From assembly GCF_007828865.1 (NCBI RefSeq), contig NZ_VIVK01000003.1, positions 434,001 through 498,000 on the forward strand: DNA of 64,000 nt, read 5' to 3'. A program made the position numbers and the translations under genes. Under the pieces are notes generated by a model, which was not told the origin of the DNA, made no database searches, and was given only the letters and a program-made list of their open reading frames with translations. This DNA is from Kribbella amoyensis (GTDB lineage: Bacteria > Actinomycetota > Actinomycetes > Propionibacteriales > Kribbellaceae). This document shows, in pieces, positions 7,581 through 16,384 of this stretch (positions within the stretch are counted from its first letter, which is position 1; the number at the start of each line of letters is the position of its first letter).

Positions 7581-8284
7581 CGCTGCTCCCCGGGCTGGGT
7601 CAGGACGAAGAAGGCGTCCTCCAACGTCTGGTGCCCGGCGCCGATCTCGGCGCAGGGGCCGGAGGCAACCACCCGTCCTCCGGCGAGGACCACGAGGTCG
7701 TCGGCGAGTTGGGCGACCTCGCCGATCTGATGGCTGGACAGCAGGACCGTTCCGCCGGCGGCCGCGTGGTCCCTCAACAGGTCCCGCAGCCACCGGATCC
7801 CGTCCGGGTCCAGCCCGTTCGACGGCTCGTCCAGCACCAGCGCCTCCGGTTCGCCCAGCAGCGCGGCCGCGAGACTCAGCCGGCAGCCCATCCCGAGGGA
7901 CAACCGGCCCGCCTTGGTCTTCCGGCTGTCCGCGAGGCCGACCTGATCCAGGACCTCGTCGACCCGTCGCTGCGCGATGCCGTTGCTGCGAGCGATCCAG
8001 GCCAGGTGGTGGGCGGCCCGCCGGGACCGGTGGGCCCCTGATCCGTCGAGCACCGAGCCGACCGCGCGCAGCGGGTGCCGCAGTTCGTGGTACGGGCGCC
8101 CGCCGACCAGCGCGGTACCGGACGTGGCCCGGTCCAGGCCGAGGAGGATCCGCAGGGTCGAGGACTTGCCCGCGCCGTTCGGGCCGAGGAAGGCGGTGAT
8201 CCGGCCCGGCGTGGCCTGGAAGCTCACCTCGGACAGCACCACGCGGGCGCCGCGTCGTTTCACGAGAGCGTCGATTGTCAGCAT
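7577..8284 (-). CDS. ABC exporter ATPase
   Basis: 235 residues from ATG 8284 (MLTIDALVKRRG); ATG 8293 is an alternative three codons upstream. Walker A GPNGAGKSS (about 34-42) and Walker B VLDEPSNGLDP are intact. The signature reads LSLGMGCRL rather than LSGGQ, with Leu in place of the first Gly, as in many BcrA/YxlF-like ATPases. The short length without a C-terminal extension also fits that group. The ATPase heads an operon of two overlapping permease genes and is divergent from the histidine kinase gene. Confidence 0.85.
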   Translation of the reverse strand: MLTIDALVKRRGARVVLSEVSFQATPGRITAFLGPNGAGKSSTLRILLGLDRATSGTALVGGRPYHELRHPLRAVGSVLDGSGAHRSRRAAHHLAWIARSNGIAQRRVDEVLDQVGLADSRKTKAGRLSLGMGCRLSLAAALLGEPEALVLDEPSNGLDPDGIRWLRDLLRDHAAAGGTVLLSSHQIGEVAQLADDLVVLAGGRVVASGPCAEIGAGHQTLEDAFFVLTQPGEQR

Positions 8285-8403
8285 GCGCACCATCCCAGCG
8301 CCCTGGGTCGCCGCCCGGATCGGCCTGCGGACCGGACTTCGCCGCGCGCCTCCGACCGGGGTCTGTCAGACCTGGGTCCGATGTCCCGCCCGGCCGGCGA
8401 ATC

Positions 8404-8409
8404 TAGACT
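8404..8409 (+). promoter_or_regulatory. -10 box of the two-component operon, leaderless
   Basis: TAGACT lies 6 nt before the GTG at 8416, the spacing expected when the start codon is also the transcription start. No clear -35 is visible. Confidence 0.45.
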
Positions 8410-8415
8410 CGCCCC

Positions 8416-9270
8416 GTGGAGGCTGGCCGACCGACCCGATCCTCAGGCGTTCGTGCGGCCGCCGGTACCGTCGCGGTGCTGCTCGCAAGCCTTCTCCTGG
8501 TCGCCGGCGGCGAGGCGCCGGCCACCCTGATCGCTCCGGTCGTGATCAGCGGGCTCGCGATCGCGGTATCGGTGTGGGCCGTGATCCGCAGTCGCCGGCA
8601 GCGGCGCGAGTACGAGGAACGCCTGACCGCGTGGGCCGGCGAGCAAGCGGCCCAGGCCGAACGCCTGCGGATCGCCCGGGACCTGCACGACCTGGTCTCG
8701 CACGGGCTGGGCCTGATCACCATCCGGGCCGCCGTCGCCCGCAGAGCGGGAGCCGACAGCGCGACCGGGCTGAACGCGGCACTGACCGACATCGAGCAGG
8801 TCAGCCGCGGGACCACGACGGAACTGCGGCGGATGCTGAACGTGCTGCGTTCCGAGAACGGCGAGTCGGCGCCACTGCGGCCCGCGGAAACGCTCGACGA
8901 CCTGCCGGCGATCATCGACGAGGCCCGCGACGCCGGTCTCCGGGTCACCGCCGACCTGCCCGAGCTGGACGACGTCTCCCCGGGCGCGCAGCTCACCGTC
9001 TGCGCCGTAGTACGGGAGGCGCTGAACAACACGCTGCGCCACTGCGGTCCCACCCGCGCCCACCTCGCCGTACGCCGCGAGGACGGCGTACTGCAGTCGT
9101 CGTACCGTGACGAAGGACCGGTAGACGGCTGGACCGCTCACCTCGGTGGAGGACACGGCCTCACCGGTCTGCACGAACGGGTCACCGCTCTCGGCGGCAC
9201 TCTGGAGGCGAGACCGGAGCGAGGCGGCTTCGTGGTCATCGCCCGACTCCCCGACGGGCTCGCCGAGTGA
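8416..9270 (+). CDS. Two-component sensor histidine kinase (NarL/DesK type)
   Basis: 284 residues from GTG 8416. Two membrane helices (about 15-31 and 35-57) leave almost no extracytoplasmic loop, so it probably senses the membrane or a partner protein. The HisKA_3 motif RIARDLHDLVSH puts the phospho-acceptor at His91. The N-box (REALNNTLRH) and G-box (GGGHGLTGLHERV) of the HATPase domain follow. It overlaps the response regulator by 4 bp (GTGA) and is divergent from an ABC exporter operon. In actinobacteria this layout usually means that the system controls the exporter, often in response to cell-envelope antibiotics. Confidence 0.92.
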   Translation: MEAGRPTRSSGVRAAAGTVAVLLASLLLVAGGEAPATLIAPVVISGLAIAVSVWAVIRSRRQRREYEERLTAWAGEQAAQAERLRIARDLHDLVSHGLGLITIRAAVARRAGADSATGLNAALTDIEQVSRGTTTELRRMLNVLRSENGESAPLRPAETLDDLPAIIDEARDAGLRVTADLPELDDVSPGAQLTVCAVVREALNNTLRHCGPTRAHLAVRREDGVLQSSYRDEGPVDGWTAHLGGGHGLTGLHERVTALGGTLEARPERGGFVVIARLPDGLAE

Positions 9271-9923
9271 ACGCGCCCATCCGCGTACTGATCGCCGACG
9301 ACCAGCCCCTGCTACGACACAGCCTCGCCCTGCTCATCGACGCCACCGACGGCCTGACCGTGGTCGGTCAGGCCGGTACAGGACGGGAGACCGTCGAACG
9401 CGGTCGGGAGCTGCGGCCCGACGTCGTCCTGATGGACATCCGGATGCCCGGCGGCGACGGCATCGAGGCCACTCGACAGCTCACCGGCCTGCTGAACGGC
9501 ACCCGCGTGCTGGTCCTGAGCATGTTCGAGCTCGACGAGTACGTGTACGCCGCGCTCCGTGCGGGCGCTAGCGGCTTCCTGCTCAAGGACGCCGAGCCCG
9601 ACCAGCTGCTCGACGCCGTCCGCCGGACCCACCGTGGGGAGTCGTTGTTCGCCCCGCGGATCGTGACCCGGCTCGTCGAGCACTACCTCGACCGGCCGAC
9701 GGCCCACCGGTCCCGATCGGTCGACCGGCTGACCGAGCGCGAGACCGAGGTACTGGTCCTGGTCGCCCGCGGCCTGTCCAACGACGAGATCTCGGCGGCC
9801 CTGCGCATCTCGATCAAGACGGTCAAGACCCACATCGGGAACCTGCTCGCCAAACTGGCCGCCCGCGACCGCGCCCAGCTCGTCATCACCGCCTACGAGG
9901 CTGGGCTGGTCACCGCTGGTTGA
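9267..9923 (+). CDS. Two-component response regulator (NarL/FixJ family)
   Basis: 218 residues from GTG 9267. The receiver domain (1-120) has the acidic pair DD at 11-12, phospho-acceptor Asp57 (VLMDIRMP), switch Ser near 85 (VLSMF) and Lys106 (LLKDAE). The LuxR-type HTH covers about 150-215 (LTERETEVLVLVARGLSNDE). It is the partner of the kinase whose gene it overlaps and the probable regulator of the divergent ABC exporter operon. Confidence 0.93.
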   Translation: MNAPIRVLIADDQPLLRHSLALLIDATDGLTVVGQAGTGRETVERGRELRPDVVLMDIRMPGGDGIEATRQLTGLLNGTRVLVLSMFELDEYVYAALRAGASGFLLKDAEPDQLLDAVRRTHRGESLFAPRIVTRLVEHYLDRPTAHRSRSVDRLTERETEVLVLVARGLSNDEISAALRISIKTVKTHIGNLLAKLAARDRAQLVITAYEAGLVTAG

Positions 9924-9972
9924 CGCGGGACGGCGGCGCATCCGGCGCCACCGTCAGTCTTACCGGGGGCCG

Positions 9973-11085
9973 TCAGTCCGAGCTGATCTGCGCGGAGCCG
10001 ACGAGGACCTCGACGTCGAGGGCGGCCCGGCCGCGGCCGATCTCCACGTCCTTGGACTGGCCGTTGACGGCTCCCGTCCAGGTGACCCGGCCGAGCTGCG
10101 ACTCGGTGTGCACCCGGACATCGGATCCGCGCCGCAGGTTGACGGTCGCTGAGCCCGACTCGACCCGGACCCGGGACCGGCCCTTGGTGACCTGTGCGTC
10201 GAGGTGCGCCGAGCCCGCCTGGACCAGCAGGTCGATCGGGCCGTCGACGTCGGTCACCTTGGCCGTCCCGGCGGTCACGCGGACCCGCTGCAGGCCGGGC
10301 AGCCGTTCCGCGACGACGCTGCCGCCGGTCACCTCGATCTCGACCTCGAGCATCGGGTTGACCCGGATCGACAGCTCCTTGGCGAAGCCGTTCACGTGCG
10401 ACTTGAGATCGCCGACCGACCGGGTCCGCAACATGCTGAACCCGTCGATCGAGACGCCCATGTCGCCCTCGCTGTTGATCGCGAGCGTGTCGCCGTCCCG
10501 CTTGATCACGTGCGGCCCGTCCACCGCGACGCCGTTGATGGCCGGCTCGCCGATCAGCCGGACCCGCCGGCCGATCGCCCGGATCGTCACCCGCTGCACC
10601 CCGGACGGCACCGGGACGTTGCTGTGCTCGGCCTCGCGCTCGTCCTCGGTCGGCTCGGCGTCCAGCGGCTCGTCCAGCACCGCGCCCTCGACCGGCGAGG
10701 CCGCCGCACCTGCGTCCGCGGGCGCGTCGTCCACGACGCTCTCCGCCGGCGCGTCCCCGGCCGAGGTAACCGTCGGCGCATCGGCCGCAGGGGTCGAAGC
10801 GCCCGTGGTCGGCGAATCGACCGCGTCGGCCCACACCGAGGTGGACGGCACGTCGTCACCGACCGCGGAGCCTGCCGGGGATCCGGCTGCTGATCCGGAC
10901 GCGGCTCCGGCGTCGGCGGGGGTACCGGCGTCGGCTCGGGTCTCGGGCTGGGCGACCGGACCGGTCGGTGGGGTCGGCTTGGTGAGGGCCGCGATCAGCG
11001 TCGCGGCCTCTTCGCTGGTCAGGTGGCCCTGGGCGACCCGGTCGAGGATGTCCTTGACCCGGCGGTCGTAGTCGCTCTCGCTCAT
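9973..11085 (-). CDS. DUF4097-like beta-repeat protein with a disordered linker
   Basis: 370 residues from ATG 11085; an upstream GTG/ATG is in frame but less likely. Residues 1-33 form a small helical domain (YDRRVKDILDRVAQGHLTSE) of the SHOCT-like type seen at the front of such proteins. Residues 35-155 are an Ala/Asp/Thr/Pro-rich linker. Residues 160-370 are short alternating beta strands (SGSATVNLRRGSDVRV), as in DUF4097 putative adhesin domains, which fold as a beta-solenoid. There is no signal peptide or membrane helix, so it is probably cytosolic. Function unknown. Confidence 0.65.
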   Translation of the reverse strand: MSESDYDRRVKDILDRVAQGHLTSEEAATLIAALTKPTPPTGPVAQPETRADAGTPADAGAASGSAAGSPAGSAVGDDVPSTSVWADAVDSPTTGASTPAADAPTVTSAGDAPAESVVDDAPADAGAAASPVEGAVLDEPLDAEPTEDEREAEHSNVPVPSGVQRVTIRAIGRRVRLIGEPAINGVAVDGPHVIKRDGDTLAINSEGDMGVSIDGFSMLRTRSVGDLKSHVNGFAKELSIRVNPMLEVEIEVTGGSVVAERLPGLQRVRVTAGTAKVTDVDGPIDLLVQAGSAHLDAQVTKGRSRVRVESGSATVNLRRGSDVRVHTESQLGRVTWTGAVNGQSKDVEIGRGRAALDVEVLVGSAQISSD

Positions 11086-11151
11086 GACCCCAGTCCAGCA
11101 CCCGCACCGGGCCAAACCAATAAGGGATCGCCCCGAAACCTCCCGAACACG

Positions 11152-11192
11152 GCAGTGCGGGTCCCGGCGGAGTAGCCCGAGACCCGCACTGC
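11152..11192 (-). terminator. Strong hairpin downstream of the MFS gene
   Basis: A 12-bp perfect stem (11152-11163 with 11181-11192) and 17-nt loop lie 60 bp past the MFS stop codon. There is no U-tract, as is common in high-GC actinobacteria. Confidence 0.6.
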
Positions 11193-11252
11193 GCTCTGTA
11201 TTGACTGCACGACTCGACAGAGCCGGTTGTTGTCGTCAGCCGAGCGCGTGGT

Positions 11253-12770
11253 TCACGCCGCCGGCGTGACTTCCTCCCGCGACAGCTCGCGCTGCACGGC
11301 TTCCAGTTCAGCGGCCTCCTGAGCCTCCAGGGCCCGGCGCGCCCGCAGGCCGCGCAGCCCGGTGAGACCGATCAGCAGACCGACCGCCGCGATCCCGGTG
11401 ACGACCGCGAGCGCCGGCTTGTACGCCGTCAGCATCCCGGCCGCCGTGGTCACGCCGGCCGACTGGCTGCTGATCACCGCGGTGACGACGGCCAGCATGA
11501 TCGCGCCGCCGACCTGGTTCGAGGTGTTGAAGAGCCCGGAGGCCAGCCCCTGCTCGTGGTCCGCGACCCCCGAGGTGGCCTGGATGTTCAGCGCCGGGAA
11601 GGCGATCGCGAAGCCGAGACCGATCAGCATGATCGTCGGGAAGACGGTCGCGAAGTACGCCGACTCCGGGCCGATCCGCAGCGACAGGGCGTAGCCGGCG
11701 ACGAACAGCGCCATCCCGGCCACGATCATCCGCTCGGTACCGATCCGGTCGGCCAGCTTGCCCATCTGCGGCGACAGGGTGGCCACCAGCAGACCGGCGG
11801 GCAGGAAGCCGAGCGCGGTCTCGAACGAGGACCAGCCGAGCAGGTTCTGCAGGTACAGCGTGCCGATCAGCTGGAAGGCGACGTACGCGCCGAAGACGGT
11901 CAGGATGGCCAGGTTGGCGCGGCGCAGCGGTGCCTGCCGCAGGATCCCGAGCCGGACCAGCGGGTGCTTCGACTTGCGCTCGACCAGGACGAATGTGGTC
12001 AGCATCGCGACCGCGAGGACGAACAGGCCGATGGTCTGCAGCGACACCCAGCCGGCGTGCTCGGCACCGACCACGGCGTACACCAGGGACAGCATGCCGG
12101 CCGTGACGGTGACGGCGCCGGGGACGTCGTAGCCGCCGGCCGAGTCGTCCCGAGGGCTGTTCGGGATCAGCTTCAGCGCGAACAGGAAGACGATCAGCGC
12201 GACCGGGCCGGGCATCAGGAAGGTCCAGCGCCAGCCGACCTCGGTCAGCGCGCCGCCCAGGATCAGGCCCATCGAGAACCCGCTGGCGGCGCAGGTGGTG
12301 AAGATGCTGAGGGCGCGGTTGCGGTCCGGGCCCTCGTGGAAGGTCGTGGTGATGATCGAGAGCGCGGCCGGCGCGGTGAACGCGGCGGCGACGCCCTTCA
12401 CGAACCGCGCGGCGATGAGCAGTTCGGGGTTGGTGGCCAGTGAGCTCAGCATCGAGACCACGGCGAAGACGGCGAGGGCGATCAGGAACACCCGGCGGCG
12501 GCCGAGCAGGTCCGCGGTCCGGCCGCCGAGCAGCAGCAGACCGCCGTACCCGAGCACGTACCCCGTGACGACCCACTGCAGTGACGAGAGCGGGACGCCG
12601 AGGTCGGCGCCGATGGCGGGCAGGGACATCCCGACCATGGACACGTCCAGGCCGTCGAGAAAGATCACGCCGCAGACCACCAGGAGGGCGCCCCAGAGGC
12701 GCGCGTCCCAGGTCAGGCGGTCCGGTGATGTGGTGTGCGTTGTCTGTGTCACGAGGAGAGAGCTTTGCAT
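11253..12770 (-). CDS. MFS drug-efflux transporter (DHA2 family, 14 helices)
   Basis: 505 residues from ATG 12770. A TTAGAT box lies 8 nt upstream, consistent with a leaderless start; GTG 12752 is possible. Fourteen membrane helices. Motif A is GGRTADLLGRRRVF and motif C-like glycines lie in helix 5 (FSMGLILGGAL), as in EmrB/QacA-type proton antiporters. It resembles the MFS protein at 22390-23769 closely (same LDGLD start and AAAFTAPAA.S..TTTF helix 4), so the two are paralogues under different regulators. Divergent from the MarR gene; four operator repeats fill the gap. Confidence 0.9.
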   Translation of the reverse strand: MQSSLLVTQTTHTTSPDRLTWDARLWGALLVVCGVIFLDGLDVSMVGMSLPAIGADLGVPLSSLQWVVTGYVLGYGGLLLLGGRTADLLGRRRVFLIALAVFAVVSMLSSLATNPELLIAARFVKGVAAAFTAPAALSIITTTFHEGPDRNRALSIFTTCAASGFSMGLILGGALTEVGWRWTFLMPGPVALIVFLFALKLIPNSPRDDSAGGYDVPGAVTVTAGMLSLVYAVVGAEHAGWVSLQTIGLFVLAVAMLTTFVLVERKSKHPLVRLGILRQAPLRRANLAILTVFGAYVAFQLIGTLYLQNLLGWSSFETALGFLPAGLLVATLSPQMGKLADRIGTERMIVAGMALFVAGYALSLRIGPESAYFATVFPTIMLIGLGFAIAFPALNIQATSGVADHEQGLASGLFNTSNQVGGAIMLAVVTAVISSQSAGVTTAAGMLTAYKPALAVVTGIAAVGLLIGLTGLRGLRARRALEAQEAAELEAVQRELSREEVTPAA

Positions 12771-12825
12771 GCATGTGCATCTAATGTCTAGGCATTAAAT
12801 GCATTTGCATGAAATGCGTGTGCAT
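12769..12825. promoter_or_regulatory. Four operator repeats at exact 15-bp spacing
   Basis: 12-bp sites begin at 12769 (ATGCATGTGCAT), 12784 (ATGTCTAGGCAT), 12799 (ATGCATTTGCAT) and 12814 (ATGCGTGTGCAT). The common form is ATGNNNNNGCAT, most clearly ATGCA-N2-TGCAT. The array spans both promoters: one site covers the MFS start codon and another sits between -35 and -10 of the MarR gene. This fits cooperative binding by the MarR protein and joint repression. Confidence 0.65.
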
Positions 12826-12831
12826 GATAAT
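12826..12831 (+). promoter_or_regulatory. -10 box of the MarR gene
   Basis: GATAAT is one base from the TATAAT consensus and lies 9 nt before ATG 12841, with no Shine-Dalgarno site between. TTTGCA at 12804-12809 is a possible -35 (16-bp spacer). Confidence 0.5.
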
Positions 12832-12840
12832 GTCGCCGGC

Positions 12841-13287
12841 ATGACCGAGACGAAGGTCAGCGCCGGCCCTGGTGAGACCAGCGCGGAGGAGACCGGCACC
12901 GACGTGCGCGCCTGGCGCGAGCTGCTGGCCCGGCACGCCGACCTGACCTGTGCGCTGGACCGTGCGCTACAGGCCGGTCACCAGCTGGGCATGAGCGAGT
13001 ACGAGGTGCTCGAGCGGCTGGCCGAGCTGCCCGAGCAGTCGGCGAAGGTGCAGCAGATCGCCAAGTCGGTGCACCTGAGCCAGAGCGCGCTGTCCCGTGT
13101 GATCGGCCGGCTGGAGACGGCCGGGCTGGTCGAGCGGCACATGTGCCCCGAGGACCGGCGCGCGGTGAACGTCCGGCTCACCGACGAGGGCCTGCTCCGG
13201 CAGACCGAGGCGCAGCCGACCCAGCGCCAGGTCCTCGCCGACCGGCTGCACGCTCCCCTGCTGAAGAGCTGCGAGCCGGCCGACTAG
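12841..13287 (+). CDS. MarR-family transcriptional regulator
   Basis: 148 residues from ATG 12841; earlier in-frame starts lie inside the operator array. The winged helix is clear: YEVLERLAELPEQ, then the recognition region AKSVHLSQSALSRVIGRLE, and the wing ERHMCPEDRRAVNVRLTDEG with the conserved D/R pair. It is divergent from a DHA2 exporter, the usual layout for a drug-responsive repressor that releases both promoters on binding the drug. Confidence 0.88.
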   Translation: MTETKVSAGPGETSAEETGTDVRAWRELLARHADLTCALDRALQAGHQLGMSEYEVLERLAELPEQSAKVQQIAKSVHLSQSALSRVIGRLETAGLVERHMCPEDRRAVNVRLTDEGLLRQTEAQPTQRQVLADRLHAPLLKSCEPAD

Positions 13288-13313
13288 TACCGCGGGACGC
13301 GGCGCCGGCGGAG

Positions 13314-14120
13314 CTACTCGCGCACGGCGCCTTCGAGCATGCCCTGGATGAAGTGCCGCTGCAGGAACGCGTAGATCAGTACCACCGGCGTCCCCACGAT
13401 CACGGCACCGGCCGCCAGCAACGTGAAGCCCGAGGTGTACTGGCCGGAGAAGAACGCGAGTCCGAGCGGCGCGGTCCGCAGCGACTCGCTCGTCACCATC
13501 ACCAGCGGGATCAGGAACTCGTTCCACGTCCACATGAAGACCAGGACGATCAACGTCACCAGCGCGGGCCGCGCCGGCGGGACCAGCACCTGCCACAACG
13601 TCCGCCAGTGACCGGCCCCGTCCAGCCGGGCCGCCTCCACCAGGGACCGGCTGGAGGAGCGGAAGTACGCCCGCATCCAGAACGTGCCGAAGGCCACCGA
13701 TTGGGCGACCTGCGGCAATGCGACCGACCAGAACGTGTTGGTCAGCCCGAGCGAGCGCAGGTCGAAGTACAGCGGCACCACGATCGCCTCGGTCGGCATC
13801 ATGATCCCGACCAGGAACAGGTAGAACAGCGGCCCCGCCCCGCGGAACCGCATCGTGCCGAACGCGTACCCGCTGAGGATCGACAGCAGCACACTCGCGA
13901 TCACCACGGTCACCGACACCAGCACACTCGTCCGCAGGTACGTGCCGAAGTGGCCGACCTCCCAGGCGCGGCCGAAGTTGCCGAAGCCGCTGGTCCCGCC
14001 GCCCGCGTCGTCCGGGCCGAGCGCCGCGGTGACGATGGAGACGATCGGCGCCAGCGCGAAGAGACCGAAGACCGCCAGCAGCAGGTAGTTGCCGAAGCGC
14101 TCGGCCGCCGACGCCCTCAT
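13314..14120 (-). CDS. Sugar-type ABC importer permease (MalG-like)
   Basis: 268 residues from ATG 14120. Six membrane helices. The EAA loop that contacts the ATPase is EAARLDGAGHWRTLWQVLVP. Membrane subunit of a CUT1-type carbohydrate importer. Its start overlaps the stop of the MalF-like gene by 4 bp, and it is the last gene of the unit. No ATPase gene is present, so the importer probably uses a shared MsiK-type ATPase encoded elsewhere, as is common in actinobacteria. Confidence 0.9.
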   Translation of the reverse strand: MRASAAERFGNYLLLAVFGLFALAPIVSIVTAALGPDDAGGGTSGFGNFGRAWEVGHFGTYLRTSVLVSVTVVIASVLLSILSGYAFGTMRFRGAGPLFYLFLVGIMMPTEAIVVPLYFDLRSLGLTNTFWSVALPQVAQSVAFGTFWMRAYFRSSSRSLVEAARLDGAGHWRTLWQVLVPPARPALVTLIVLVFMWTWNEFLIPLVMVTSESLRTAPLGLAFFSGQYTSGFTLLAAGAVIVGTPVVLIYAFLQRHFIQGMLEGAVRE

Positions 14121-15037
14121 GCGGTACCCCGATCCGCGATCCGGTTCACGCCGAGCGTGATGACGAAGATCAGCACGGTCAGGCAGACCCCGATCGCGGC
14201 CGCCGAACCGACCTGGCCGAGCTCGAACGCCCGGTGGTACACCTCGTACGACGGGACCGTGGTCGACGTCCCCGGTCCTCCGCTGGTGGTCACGTAGACC
14301 AGGTCGAACGTCCGCAACGCCGCGATCACCGTCAACGTCACCGCGACCGCGATCTCACCGCGGACCGCGGGCAGCACGACCGCGAAGAACTCGGCGAACG
14401 GCCCGGCCCCGTCGAGCCGCGCCGCCTCGTACCGCTCCCGCGGGATCCGGGCCATCCCGGCCAGCAGCAGCACGGTGACCAGACCGGTCTCGAACCAGGT
14501 CCCGATCACGCCGACGGCGGGCAGGGCGAACGTGTAGTCGCCGAGCCAGCCGCGCGCGAGCGAGTCGAGCCCGACGGCCCGCAGTACGTCGTTGAGCGGG
14601 CCGTCCGGCGCGTAGATGTGGCGCCAGGCAACGGCGACCACGACCATCGCGACCACCTGCGGCAGGAACACGACGGTCCGGAAGAAGCCGAGCCCACGGA
14701 CCCGCGCTCGCTGCAGGACCGACGCGAGCGCGAGCCCGATCACGACCGGCAGGACCGCGTAGAAGACGATCAGCACCAGCGCGTGCCCGAACGCGGCCCG
14801 CAGCCCGGCGTCCGCGACCACGTCGGCATAGTTGCTCAGGCCAACGAACTTGCCGAGCGTGATGCCGTCCCACTCGAAGAAGGACAGGTGCACGGCCCGG
14901 CCGAGCGGGTAGAGCAGGAACAGGCCGTAGACGACCAGCGCCGGTAACAGGTAGAGGTACCCGATCCTGCGCGGCTCCCCCGGCGGGGCGCCGCGGCCGG
15001 CCCGGGCGGCCCGCGCAGTGGCCGCGCGGGCCCTCAC
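14117..15037 (-). CDS. Sugar-type ABC importer permease (MalF-like)
   Basis: 306 residues from ATG 15037. A basic N-terminus of about 25 residues precedes six membrane helices. The EAA motif reads EAARLDGAGPFAEFFAVVLP. It pairs with the MalG-like subunit to form the transport channel. It overlaps the solute-binding protein gene by 4 bp and the MalG-like gene by 4 bp. Confidence 0.9.
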   Translation of the reverse strand: MRARAATARAARAGRGAPPGEPRRIGYLYLLPALVVYGLFLLYPLGRAVHLSFFEWDGITLGKFVGLSNYADVVADAGLRAAFGHALVLIVFYAVLPVVIGLALASVLQRARVRGLGFFRTVVFLPQVVAMVVVAVAWRHIYAPDGPLNDVLRAVGLDSLARGWLGDYTFALPAVGVIGTWFETGLVTVLLLAGMARIPRERYEAARLDGAGPFAEFFAVVLPAVRGEIAVAVTLTVIAALRTFDLVYVTTSGGPGTSTTVPSYEVYHRAFELGQVGSAAAIGVCLTVLIFVITLGVNRIADRGTA

Positions 15038-16374
15038 TGGCCGGCGAACTTGCTGTAGTCGGTCTCGAGCTTGGTGAGGAACTGGTCCGGGGTCGCCTTC
15101 TTGGCGGTCAGGTCCTGCAGCGCGGCACCGAGGGTGTCGTACATGGTCGGCGTGGCGTAGTCGAGGTACGGCACCAGGCCCTCCTTGCTGACCGCGGTCC
15201 CGAAGCTGCTGAACACGTCGGCGGCGAGTCCGGGCGGCGCCTGCTGGCTGGAGGTGTCGGCGATCGGCAGGTTACCGGTCGAGGTGAGCACCTTCATCGC
15301 GTCCGGGCTGGTGATGAAGTTGATGTACGCCGCGGCCGCGTCCGGGTTCTTCGCCTTGTTGGTGACCGCGAACGGCAGCCCGGTCCCGCCGGTGACGACC
15401 GGCTTCGCGTCGGCCGCCTGCCCCGGCGGCAGCATGAACCCGACCTTGTCACCGAGCGCCTTCTGCAGATCGGCCTGCAGCCAGGTCCCGGCGATCAGGA
15501 AGACACCCTTGCCCTTGCCGAAGTCCTGCCAGGCCGGGTCGTACCCCTGCCCGTTGACGCCGGAGTTGAAGTACCCCTTGTCCACCCACGACACCAGCGC
15601 CTCGGCGGCCTTGGTGTTCTCCGGCGTCTTCCAGGAGGCACCGGACCGGCCGAAGGCGAGGGTGGTGATCTGGTCGGCCGGGGTGAACCGGCCCTGGACC
15701 GTGCCGAAGACGTGGATGGCCGGCCACTTGTCCAGGTTGCCGAGCTGCATCGGGACCTCGCCGGCCGCCTTCGCCTTGGCCAGCGCGTCCTCGAACTCGG
15801 CCCATGTCTTCGGCGGCTGCACGCCGAGCTTGGCCAGCTTCTCCTTGTTGTAGTAGATCCCGACGACCTCGCCGACCTGCGGCAGCCCGTACAGGTTGCC
15901 CTCGCCGAACGTCTTGCCGTCGGCGGAGTACCGCGAGTACTGCAGGACGGAGGCCGGGTACCGGCTGCCCCAGTCGTACGCCTTCGCCCACTCGTCCAGC
16001 GGGACCAGCTGGCCCGCTTTGACGAACTCGCCCATGTCCGAGCGGCCGTTGTTCGCCTGGACGACGTCGGGGGCGTCGTTGCCGGTCAGGGCCAGTCGCA
16101 GCTGTGTCTTCAGGTCGTCGAAGGAACGGGAGACCCGGTTGAGCTTGATGTTCGGGTACTTGGCCTGGAACTGCTTGTTCAGCTCGGCCATCTGGGCCGC
16201 CTGACCACCCCGCACCTCCTGGTCCCAGACGGTCAGGGTGACGTCGCCGAGTGACGCGGCGTCGGTCTTCACCGAGCTCGGCGTACTCGCCGACCCACCC
16301 GGGTTGTCCGAGCCCGGCGTGCAGGCGGCGGTGAACAAAACAGCGGCTGCGGCCACTAGGGCGACGACCTTCAC
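15034..16374 (-). CDS. Extracellular solute-binding lipoprotein of the sugar ABC importer
   Basis: 446 residues from GTG 16374, with GAGGAG as ribosome binding site. Residues 1-18 are a lipoprotein signal ending in the lipobox FTAAC (lipid on Cys18), followed by a Ser/Gly/Thr-rich tether. The mature part is a family 1 binding fold (MaleE/UgpB type: LTVWDQEVRGG, APDVVQANNGRSDM, VGIYYNKEKLAKLG). Captures a carbohydrate for the two downstream permeases. Its start lies only 10 bp after the ilvA stop, so it may be partly transcribed from the ilvA promoter. The sugar cannot be told from sequence. Confidence 0.9.
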   Translation of the reverse strand: MKVVALVAAAAVLFTAACTPGSDNPGGSASTPSSVKTDAASLGDVTLTVWDQEVRGGQAAQMAELNKQFQAKYPNIKLNRVSRSFDDLKTQLRLALTGNDAPDVVQANNGRSDMGEFVKAGQLVPLDEWAKAYDWGSRYPASVLQYSRYSADGKTFGEGNLYGLPQVGEVVGIYYNKEKLAKLGVQPPKTWAEFEDALAKAKAAGEVPMQLGNLDKWPAIHVFGTVQGRFTPADQITTLAFGRSGASWKTPENTKAAEALVSWVDKGYFNSGVNGQGYDPAWQDFGKGKGVFLIAGTWLQADLQKALGDKVGFMLPPGQAADAKPVVTGGTGLPFAVTNKAKNPDAAAAYINFITSPDAMKVLTSTGNLPIADTSSQQAPPGLAADVFSSFGTAVSKEGLVPYLDYATPTMYDTLGAALQDLTAKKATPDQFLTKLETDYSKFAGQ

Positions 16375-16384
16375 GACTTGCTCC

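Noticed and set aside
12769-12825. CRISPR-like short repeats
   Set aside because: Repeats are only 12 bp at 15-bp spacing with no spacers of constant length, and they lie in a regulator/exporter intergenic region. They are operators.
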